Assembly: GCA_965112735.1 (NCBI GenBank)
Contig: OZ218951.1
Location: forward strand, 1,674,001-1,738,000
DNA from: Phaeosaccion multiseriatum
Taxonomy: Eukaryota > Ochrophyta, other classes
DNA length: 64,000 nt
Reading direction: 5' to 3'
The position numbers and the translations under genes are program-made. A model generated the notes under the pieces. That model saw only the letters and a list, made by a program, of their open reading frames with translations, made no database searches and was not told where the DNA came from. This document shows, piece by piece, positions 54,822 through 64,000 of this stretch (positions within the stretch are counted from its first letter, which is position 1; every line of letters begins with the position of its first letter).

Positions 54822-57710
54822 ATGAAGGTGTCGAACGGGGTAAGGGCAGCAGCGTTGCTGGGCGCCGCCTCCCTGCTGTCGCTCTTCTGGCCCCTGCACG
54901 CTACGTCCCTCTGGGTTGGGAGCGAGCTGAAGGTACTCCCGTGCGACGGAGACGTCGTGCTTGAGAATGGCCTTCCCTTGTCCGCTCAGTGCAACGCTCC
55001 TCAAGGGGATACTCTGGCAGGCACGAGCATTAATGGGGATAAGCAGGTTTCCATCGTCGAAGTAAGCATTGGTAAGAAACCTGCCTTCATTCCTTCTGAG
55101 ATGCGGCCTTCCTGTGTCCGCACCGCTGCTGCTTGAACCGCTGCGGGTGCTGCACACTCTCCTCCCCCCCCCAAAGCCGAGCTCCCCCCCCCCGATTGTT
55201 TCCCCCACCCGCCCCCCGAGCGAGTCGCTCTAAAAATTGTTTCCCCCTTTTCTCCTTTCGTCTACCTCTGCACGATCAGGCTGCCTGGATCCCGCTGTAC
55301 TAAACGAGGACCATGAAGTCTTCTGGACGATCCAGCTCGGCCCCAAAGAAGCCATCGTGGCGACAAAGATCAGTCTTCAAGTGGGAACGGAGGGACGAAT
55401 GGTAAGGGCAGAGTGGGTTGGCTGGGGGACACTTCTTTTGGCTCACTAGTGCTTGTCTCGTTGCTTCTCGACCCAACCCACCCATTCTGTTCTTGCTCGA
55501 ACAATGTCGCCCTTGTCACCCACGCCTTTTCCTCATCTCTTTTTTCCTCACTGTAACCGCCCCCCCTCCCCCGCATCCCCCCCCCACTCTTCCGCTACCC
55601 TTCTCTCTCCCCTTTCTTCTGCCCATTTGCCTGCGATTTAGACGTGGACGGGTGCCATCGTCGACGAGTTTGGCGGTTTCGTCACGATCACGTGGTCCCC
55701 CGACGGCAAATCCGACAACTTCTTCCTCAACGTCAAGAGGGCCGTGGGCACGCAGCCCGAGGGGCAGCTGCAAAAGGTCGTCGAGGTTGAGTCTCGCTTG
55801 ACAGGGGGGATCTGCGGTCAAAACGGATACGTAAGTGGAACGGACTAACTGGTCGAGGGGGAGTAGGAGGGGGAGGAGGCCTCATTACCCAAGTCGTATG
55901 TATGTGTGCTCGTGCGGCTATGCTGTACCGCGGTGTCCCTCTTATGAGGCTGCCATCCGCTGCCGTCCGCTTTTGTCTTGGCCACGGAGCATGTGTAATT
56001 GAGTGCGTAGCACACTGCCGCGTAGCGCTTTCCTGCCTTTTTGAATGCGTAGATGTAACTTACCCTTCCTTCCCCCCAACTCCCTCCCTCCCTCCCTTCG
56101 CAGCACGAAATCGCTCTGGTGCACGTCCTCAAAGGCCTCCCTACCGAAGAGGGCATCGCAACACAAGACGTCGAAGAAGAGAACAACCACTCCCGACACC
56201 TCGCCAGTCTCAGCGCAGAGCAGAGAGTGGCCAGGGACGAGTTCGACGCCGATATCGAGGAGCTCCGGGCCTATCTGCAGGCAGAGGCGGGCAGTGACGT
56301 TCATGAAGACTTCCATGCCCGGGGGGGGCGCCGCCTGACGGGTGCGTCGCCCCATCCCGCGGATCAGGGCAAGATTATCATGCCCTCGGGACGGCGGCTA
56401 GACGACGGCTCTATACTCGACGTGATGATTGTGTGGACGTCCAAGGCCGAAGCACAGTGAGTGTGTGTGTGTGTGCGTGTGTGAGTGTGAGTGTGAGTGT
56501 GAGTGTGTGTGTGTATGTGCATATTTTTTTTTGTACACGTATGTGCATATAAATGTATGTGTATGTGAATTCATATACACACATATATATATATATATTA
56601 TATATATATATGTGTGTGTGTGTCTGCCGATACAGCCCCCCGTGGTGTTTCTCTCTCCCCTCTCCCCATCGCCCACTCGCTTGCCCCCTCCTCGCCTCAC
56701 CTGGCTCGTTTATACTTGTGCTCACCCCCACCACCTCCCTGTCCCCCCCCCCCCCCCCCCTCCCTCCCTCCCTCCCTCCCTCCCTCCCTCCCTCCCTCCC
56801 TCCCTCCCTCCCTCCCTCCCTCCCTCCCTCCCTCCCTCCCTCCCTCGTCCACCCCCGAACACAAAACAACAACGAAAATAGCTACTCCGCCGGCAACGCA
56901 GCCCAAATGCGTGCTCGCCTCGACGCGGGTATCGCGCAATTCAACGACGCCCTGACTGTCAGCGACGTACAGATGCAAGTTCGACTCGTACACTCCGAGC
57001 AAGTCCCCTTCACGGAGAGTTCTTCCCTCGGAGATGCTCTCAATGCGCTCCGATCGGGCGGGGAGTACGGCCAAGGCGGCTGCGGTCCAGTGCAAGCCCT
57101 AATCAACGAGTACAAGCCTGACGTCGTTCAACTTGTTGTAGACGGCTCCGGCGCAGGGGTTGGGTGGGTGCTGTCGCCAAGCTCCAGCACCAGCTGGCCT
57201 TACCATTATAATGTGGTGGACATTGACGCCTTTGGACAGTACAGCAACATTCACGAATTCGGACATAATTTGGGATGTAAGTAGAGCGAGGAGGGGGTGG
57301 GGAAGGGTGTGTGTATGTTTTCTGTGTGTACGCGTGTACGTACGTGTGTTTTTGTGTGTGCATGCGTGTGTATGTGTGTGTGCGCGCGTGTGTGTGCGTG
57401 TGCGCGTGTGTGTGTGAGAGAGAAGGTGACTCACCTTCTCCTCCTTTGCGGACGAGGATAGTGCGGGCAGAGGGCCTGGCACTGCTGCATTCGGTAGTGT
57501 ATGGGTATGCCTCGCCTCCGAGCCTCTCCCCTCTCTCTACCACCGCCACTCTCTCTCCTCACAGCAAAGTCCTGGACACGTACACATACATCCCTCTCCT
57601 GAGCTGCTTCTCCTCCTGCATTCCACTTCCTTCCCGCCCCCTCCGCACAACAACAAACAAAAACTTGTCCATGCAAACACTCTCACACACACGCGCGCGC
57701 ACACACGCAC

Positions 57711-57789
<79 letters not shown>

Positions 57790-58759
57790 CATGCACGATC
57801 CCGACAACGCCAACTCCGGCTACAAGGACTACGGTTTCGGAATGCGCTACTGCAACAACGACTGCACCCCCACCCAGACATCGGCCCAATGCGCCAACAA
57901 CCAGCCCTACCGCACCATCATGGCGTACCCTTGCGTCGGTAGTCGCCATCCTGTGTTCTCGGACCCGACCAGCACCTACCTCGGACGTCCTCAGGGCACG
58001 GCCACACAGGACAATGCCCGTGTCATCAACGACTCGAGAGCAGTGACCACAAACTTTGAGCAAAGCATATATGGAACGGGACCTGCTCCCGTCCCGGCTC
58101 CATCGACGCCTCCTCCAGTCCCAGCTGCGCCGCGCACGATAGCCACGAGCCCTCCTACCAACCCGCCTACTCCTCAGCCTACCAACCCACCCACCAACCC
58201 ACCCACCAACCCACCCACCAACCCACCCACCAACCCACCCACTAACCCACCCACCAACCCACCCACCAACCCACCCACCAACCCACCCACTAACCCACCC
58301 ACCAACCCACCCACCAACCCACCCACCAACCCACCCACCAACCCACCCACCAACCCACCCACCAACCCACCCACCAACCCACCCACCAACCCACCCACCA
58401 ACCCGCCCACCAACCCACCCACCAACCCACCCACCAACCCACCCACCAACCCGCCCACCAACCCACCCACCAACCCACCCACCAACCCACCCACCAACCC
58501 ACCCACCCACCCACCCACCAATCCACCTACCGCCCCTCCTACTGCTCCTCCTACCGACCAACCCACGCCCCCCCCAAGCATCACCATCGTCCAAGCACCT
58601 CCAAACACGCCGAGCGGAAACCCCAACAGCGTCGTCGTGAAGGAGGGGTGCGTCGGAGTGGGCGGCTGTGGAGAGAACGGACAGACGTGTGTGGCAGACA
58701 GGGCGTGCCCAGACAGGCTAGGGTGCATCATGCACGAAGGGGAGAGCTTGTGCAGGTGC

Positions 58760-58794
<35 letters not shown>

Positions 58795-59489
58795 CGAGTG
58801 TGTGTGGTGGGAAGGGGGGGGGGTGGACGCCTTTCCTTTCCATGCCTTTCCTCATCCTTGCCTTTCTTTCCTTACCTTACCCTACCCTTACCGTTTCGTT
58901 TCCACCACCTCACCCCCTCCCACCCACGCACACACACGTTCCGTAACTATACTTACCCCCCAGGTACTGCGGCTTTGATCACTACAATCCCTGTGATGAC
59001 GACACCGAATCCCCTGCCGTAGTGCTTCCCCGCCCCATGCCGCGCCCCCTGCCCGTGTGTGCGGCTGCCTGGGAGCAGTGCGGCAGCAAGTCTTGGGCCT
59101 TCACGGGACCCAATTGCTGCGAGGAGGGCTCCACATGCGTGCGTAACACCAAGTGGTACAGCCAGTGTATACCCGATGACGCCTACACCCCCACTGAAAC
59201 TCAAACTGCATCCTGCAGCCCCGTCCTGGGTCAGTGTGGAGGGCGCAAGTGGGACGGCCCTACGTCGTGCTGTGGCGCCACAGAGGACGGCGAGGAGCAG
59301 GCGGAGTGTGTGAAACTGTCCAAGTGGTACTCACAGTGCCAGACCACCAACGCGCCTAGTGAGGACATGTGCGCTGGTCCTAACCTTCAGTGCGGCGGAC
59401 AACACTACACGGGGCCGCACTGCTGCCAGGACGGGCTTGAGTGCGTCTTCAAGAGGAAGAAGGTCTCCAAGTGCAAGGCGGTGGCTTGA
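54822..59489 (+). CDS. Secreted reprolysin-like zinc metalloprotease with three CBM1-like modules
   Basis: Seven exons join in phase: 54822-55071, 55280-55401, 55642-55830, 56104-56456, 56882-57276, 57789-58755 and 58964-59489; 933 residues. It starts with a signal peptide ([21 protein letters not shown]). A pro-region with a [14 protein letters not shown] beta segment precedes the catalytic domain. The zinc site is split by the fifth intron: HEFGHNLGC joins MHDPDN, giving HExxHxxGxxHD, with a Met-turn in YRTIMAYPC, so this is a metzincin of the M12B type. A long (PTNP)n linker leads to a Cys-rich segment ([14 protein letters not shown]) and three repeats of about 36-42 residues ([27 protein letters not shown]; the first two end in KWYSQC and the third in VSKC). 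These match fungal-type cellulose-binding modules. The plausible role is proteolysis at a cellulosic cell wall, self or prey. Confidence 0.9.
57277..57788. repeat. Metalloprotease intron 5 with (GT)n start and (CA)n end
   Basis: The donor GTAAGT is followed by GT-rich sequence (about 57306-57418), and the acceptor CAG is preceded by about 110 bp of AC-rich to pure (CA)n repeat (57680-57787). The two tracts are complementary and could pair in the transcript. Confidence 0.85.
58170..58530 (+). repeat. (CCCACCAAC) linker repeat encoding PTNP
   Basis: A 12-bp-period tandem array within exon 6 of the metalloprotease gene, about 30 PTNP units, probably O-glycosylated and extended as in other CBM linkers. 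The copy number is likely to vary between strains. Confidence 0.95.
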
Positions 59490-60490
59490 AGCAAGTGTCA
59501 AGCGTGTCAAGGTCAAGGGGCTTGAAGTCACAAAGCAAGTGCAACGAGGGGGCATTTAGTGTGTCAAGCGAGTCAAGCGTGTGGTGTCAAGCATGTTGTG
59601 TCAAGCGTGTGGTGTCAAGCGTGTGGTGTCAAGCGTGTGGTGTCAAGCGTGTGGTGTCAAGCGTGTGATGTCAAGCGTGTAGAGGTTCTGAAGGGACCAT
59701 GGCGTCACAAGGGCCAGCAATCGGGTAGTAGGAAGGGTGGGAAGGAGCGGTACGCGGCTCAGTGAAGTGGACAGGCAAGTGAAGCCTTTAAGGCCCACTA
59801 GCGAAGCCTGCGAATGCCTTACTGATATACCCCGTGCTGTGTTGCGTTCCCTTGGAGGGGCACTCACGCACGCACGCACGCACATGCACACACACCTGCG
59901 TAGGGAGTGAGTATCTGTTGTATCTGTTTGCTAGGATCATCCCATGCTGTTTCGATTTTCATCTGTTGTGTTTGTTGGTTGGGTAATCCCATCCCCCTCT
60001 GTTTGCGTATCAGTTTGTCGGTTTGGGTTATCCCCTTGGCAAGGGGAAGGGTGTGGTTCTTCAACCAAATAGGGGGAGCAAGCAAGTAAGCAAGCACGCA
60101 AGCAAGCAAACAAGCAAGCACAGCATGCAAAACCAGCAGGCCAAACCAGCAGGCAACCAAGCCTGCAACATCAGGGCACGCCTTGGTATTCTCTCTCTGC
60201 TTAGCATTAAGCTTAGCAAATCAAATCACAAAAATGCCTTTTTCCTTTTACTCCCTCCATCCTTCTACGATGTAGTATTGAATGGTTGGCTTTCACGTGG
60301 GCGTGTGGGCGTGTGCGCGTGTGCGCGTGTGTGCGTGTGTGCGTGTGCGCGTGCGTGTGCATGCGTGTGTACGTGCGTGTGTGCGTGTGTGTGCGTGCGT
60401 GCGTGCGTGCGTGCATGTTTGCGTATGGCTCAGACTTCCTGCGAGCGGAGCCTACATACAGAACATACAAACGCCTATCGATCGATAGTT
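59490..60490. other. Intergenic repeats downstream of the metalloprotease
   Basis: No gene. Contains a 14-bp tandem repeat of GTGTGGTGTCAAGC (about 59575-59690), CAAGCAAGCAAG repeats (60075-60120) and a GTGCGT tract (60300-60420). Confidence 0.7.
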
Positions 60491-60495
60491 CGATA

Positions 60496-60850
60496 TATGG
60501 ATGGATGGATGGATGGATGGATGGATGGATGGATGGATGGAAGGATGGAAGGATGGAAGGATGGATGGATGGATGGAAGGATGGATGGATGGATGGATGG
60601 ATGGATGGATGGATGGATGGATGGATGGATGGATGGATGGATGGATGGATGGATGGATGGATGGATGGATGGATGGATGGATGGATGGATGGATGGATGG
60701 ATGGATGGATGGATGGATGGATGGATGGATGGATGGATGGATGGATGGATGGATGGATGGATGGATGGATGGATGGATGGATGGATGGATGGATGGATGG
60801 ATGGATGGATGGATGGATGGATGGATGGATGGATGGATGGATGGATGGAC
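60496..60850. repeat. (GGAT)n microsatellite
   Basis: About 355 bp of GGAT repeat with GGAA variants at its left end. Frames through it read MDGW or HPSI repeats and are not genes. 60851-60991 is non-repetitive sequence without a gene. Confidence 0.97.
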
Positions 60851-60991
60851 GGATGCATAGATGGAAAGAGAGATGGGTGCAAGGATAGATGGATGGATGT
60901 GTAGATAGATATGTATATTAGATAGATAGGGAAGCGTCGCCACCTCACTACGTTGGGCCCCCATGTACGGCTGATACCACAGGAGGGCTGC

Positions 60992-63900
60992 TCACGTGTC
61001 CACGTGCCCCTCAATAAGATGGAGCGCCTCCTCCATACCCCTATGGAGCGCAGAGACGGACGAGTACAGCACACTACCCGTACCCCCCGTCTTCTTGCGC
61101 TCTCCGCCCTCCTCCTCAGGAGCAGCAGCAGGGAAAGTGAATCCCTCGCTGGATGCTCTTCTCCTTATCGCAGGGTGGGGCCTAGCCTGATGATGATGAT
61201 GGCCTTGAGTCTGAGTGTGAGTCTCTAACTGCTCCTCCTCCTCCTCCTCCTCCTCCTGCCCTACATGTCGTGTCATTCGCTGCCTTCCCCGTGCCCTCCT
61301 TCCTCTCTGCTGCTGCCGCTGTTGCTGCTGCTGCTGTTGCTTCCTCCCTCCTCCCGGTTGTTGCCGCTGCCGCTGTTGGAGCACACGCATTAGTGCCACG
61401 TTATGAGCCCCTCCTGTCCCTTCTCCTCCACCCCCCCGGCTACCGGCTCCCCAGCTGCAGCTGCCAGGCACCGGTGGGCTCCTCTCCTGGGCCTCTCGTC
61501 TGCGTTGTTGCTGCATATTTGTGTTTGTATGCCAGTCGATCGGGAAAGGGGAGAGAGAGGGGCCAGAGAAGGGTGAGAGGGAGAGGGAGAGTGGAGCAGA
61601 GTAGAGCGGGGGAGAGCGGAGGAAAGCAAAGTAGAGAGTGAAGTAGGAGTGAGGGGGTCAGAGGAGGATGAGGGGTGGTTGTAGAGAAGGAGGAAGAGAC
61701 CGATGATAAGCGTCCCTCCACCCGTTCTTCCAAGGAAGGAGTGCAGCCCACTACTCATTCCTCACGAACGACTGAACAAAACCTTGGATGTACGACGAAC
61801 ACACAAACTACCTTTGGATGTACAAACTGCCTTGGAAATACAACCAACTCGCTAACTACCTTGGATATACAACCAACGCGTTGTTATTCGTACTCCGCGA
61901 AGGACCTTCTCGGGAGAATAGCGTTTTAACATCGAGGCCAGTAAACCGAAACAAGAAAGGAGAATGAAACTTACCAGGAGCTTGAGAGAAGCTTGTGAGC
62001 CGCCGGACTTGACGTTGGATGCGCTCTGAGGCCGTCTGGATGGAGATGGCGTTACAGAAATGAAGGCGGCGGCAGGTGTGTAGCGAGTGAGGGCGTGGTG
62101 CTGCTGCGGCGGTAAAGCACTTGACTCCGGCCCCTGCTGGTGGTGCTGCTGCTGGTGCTGCTGCCGCTGATGATAATCCTGCTGCTGCTGGTGGAGGATG
62201 CGTGCGCCCGTCTCGTGCGCAGCGGCCAAGTTGGGGGTCCCCGCTGGCCCAAGGAAGGGCACTCCAAAGGCAGCCAGGCTCGATGCAGCTGGCGACGGTC
62301 TGCTCCCGCTGGGTATACTACCAACACGTCGACTGGCCGTCTCGCCCCTGCGGCTGACACTGCTACTGCTGCTACTGCTTCGATTTCGACGGAGCTGGAC
62401 TTCCCCATCACTGCTCCTGCTCCTCCTCCTGCCGCCGCCGCCACCACTACCACCACTACTTAATGCTGCATCACCAACTGCCTGAGATGGGTGCCGCTCC
62501 ACCAGATGCGACGCGCTCAGCACGGACGGAATGTGATGCACATGGTTCTCCCCTCCCTCCCCGCTCGGAAGCCTCCTCTCTCGATTCAAAGGCCCTCCCT
62601 CCTCTCCTGCTCCGTCGTCCTCGGCGTTTTCCGGTGGTGCGCTGTCCTCGCCGTCTCCTGTAGCAGTTGGTGATACACCACCACCACCACCAGCACCAGC
62701 AGCTCTCGCGGTTGCGAGGAGAGATGCCGGGTCAACAATCCTCACAGGGCTCCTGAGTGCTGCTGCCGCAGTGAAACTCGATGCCGATTTCGATGATGTC
62801 GATGATTTCGACACTATCGTCACCGCCGCCGGACAAGGCATGGAGGGGAAGGCAGAGGAAGGTCTGGGCTGCAAAGTTCCGTGTGCGGAAGTCGGTGATG
62901 CAGCAGCAGGAGCAGCTCCAGCAGCAGCAACAGTTGGTGCCACAGCGGCGCTGCAGGAAGAAGCGCAACCACGCGCAGAGTGATGCCCCCCACTAAACCC
63001 CTGAGTCAGGCTCGGAGTCGATGTGGGAGGGGCACGGTGACTGCCACTGCCCATATGACTGCCTCTTCCCTTCCCGGCTGCCGAACCCGACTGAAGTGCA
63101 GGCACGAGAAGGGAGCCTGCCTGCCCGCCCACCTTCCCCCTCGCCGCCGCTGCGAACGCGTGTGCCGCGGCGCTAGGAGGAAGAGCCGAGACCGCGCTGG
63201 CCCAAGTGGCTGCTCTGGCTCCCATGCCCTGGTTGTGAGACAGGGACAGGGACAGAGGCAAACTCTGGCTGGTAGATTGACTCTGAGACAGAGGCATGGC
63301 ACTGCGTGGCCGCCGTGATGTTGTTGTTGTTGCTCGTCGGTCTGCTGCCATCTGCACGTGTGCTCTCTTCTTCTTCCTCTTGTCACAGATGGCGCCGCCT
63401 GTCATGCTCCCTGTCCTCACAACAGGGCTGGACCCAGTTCTGGACCCCCCTCCTGCTGCTGCTGGCGCATGTGCTGCTGTATCACCAACTGCTGCTGCTG
63501 CTGTTGGTGATCCAGCTCCTACAGGGAAAGCAAACTCGACCACTCGCTGCTGCGATTCGACAGCCCCAGGGGATGTCTCCCCTGCCGGTGCCCCGGGGGG
63601 TATCGTGTGGCCGGACCCCCGGGGCGGGGTGGCTACAGGTGTATCCTCACGCGTGGACAGCGGCGGTGTCTGTGCGGCGTTCGACGTGATCGTGCCCCCG
63701 GGGGAAGGGTCCCCGGGGCAATCCTCAAAGAGCGAAGACGCCATGATCATCCCTGGACACACGTCCTCTTCTTCGACTTGGCGCTCGGACTTCTGCTGTA
63801 TCACCAACTGCTGCTGATTGCCATTGCTGCTGCTCGGCGGCGTCCTGTGACCCCGGCTATCGTTACCCTGCGCCTGCTCCTGACACCCAGCAGCAACGGG

Positions 63901-64000
63901 ATGCTGACCTCCCCCAGGGCGATCCTGACACCCAGGGGGCTCACCGCTGGCGATGTGGCGGAGGAGAAGGCCGTTGACTGCCTTCTTTCCGTCTTCACTG
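60992..64000 (-). CDS. Low-complexity hypothetical protein, 5'-partial
   Basis: The frame is open from the window end (64000) down to a donor at 61974 (GTAAGT), then joins in phase to 60992-61510 (acceptor ATATGCAG), stopping at TGA 60992-60994 unless the GTGAGC just before it is used as a donor. The product is dominated by Ser, Pro, Ala, Gly and Gln with basic patches ([33 protein letters not shown]) and a His/Gln stretch. The final exon contains [12 protein letters not shown] and [20 protein letters not shown], the most protein-like part. I do not recognise a domain; a disordered regulatory or scaffold protein is possible. Several copies of a dispersed 14-bp motif fall in the coding sequence, in more than one frame. 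Confidence 0.5.

Noticed and set aside
60475-61074. HPSI and MDGW repeat frames at the GGAT tract
   Set aside because: Microsatellite translation only.

Overview
This window looks like nuclear DNA of a microbial eukaryote. Every recognisable gene is split by GT-AG introns, there is a candidate intron-bearing tRNA, and there are no bacterial operons or ribosome binding sites. A photosynthetic stramenopile (ochrophyte, possibly a eustigmatophyte) is my best guess. The reasons are a type II NADH dehydrogenase behind a secretory leader followed by a Phe-rich stretch, ankyrin repeats of the CPW type, fungal-type cellulose-binding modules on a secreted protease, and a Crypton-like tyrosine recombinase. 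The taxon is inference only. Simple repeats are extreme: about 5.4 kb of GAGT/GGGA tract, about 1.1 kb of (CA)n, and introns largely built of microsatellites.

Layout. 1-2.55 kb: an unrecognised basic protein gene bounded by fold-back inverted duplications. 2.6-8.3 kb: tetranucleotide satellite block containing a fold-back insertion. 8.3-10.9 kb: two TIR elements, a probable intron-containing tRNA-Gln, and a 125-bp dispersed repeat. 10.9-12.45 kb: (TTCC)n and (CA)n. 12.7-13.8 kb: HMG-box gene. 14.9-19.0 kb (-): SNF1/AMPK-like kinase whose C-terminal KA1 domain is only recovered by splicing across a (GACA)n intron. 19.4-24.6 kb: NDH-2 in 11 exons. 25.2-29.8 kb: S49 (SohB-type) protease. 30.7-33.7 kb (-): DHHC palmitoyltransferase. 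34.2-35.1 kb: ankyrin fragment.

35-54.6 kb is a tandem segmental duplication. Each unit carries an ankyrin-gene tail, a two-domain alpha/beta hydrolase gene (-) and a 355-residue Cys-rich multi-pass membrane protein gene (+). The second unit appears split by about 8.3 kb of inserted DNA. That insert holds a 485-bp perfect direct repeat flanking a decayed 87-bp minisatellite, and a complete Crypton-like element. Comparing the two units gives empty sites for small TIR elements, one with an 8-bp target duplication.

54.8-59.5 kb: secreted reprolysin-like zinc metalloprotease with a (PTNP)n linker and three CBM1-like modules. 59.5-61 kb: tandem repeats. 61-64 kb (-): the 3' part of a low-complexity hypothetical gene running off the window.

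The genes look like unrelated housekeeping and accessory functions, not one pathway. The kinase and NDH-2 genes share a 438-bp divergent promoter region. Exon joins were checked by hand for GT-AG and reading phase, not against transcripts.
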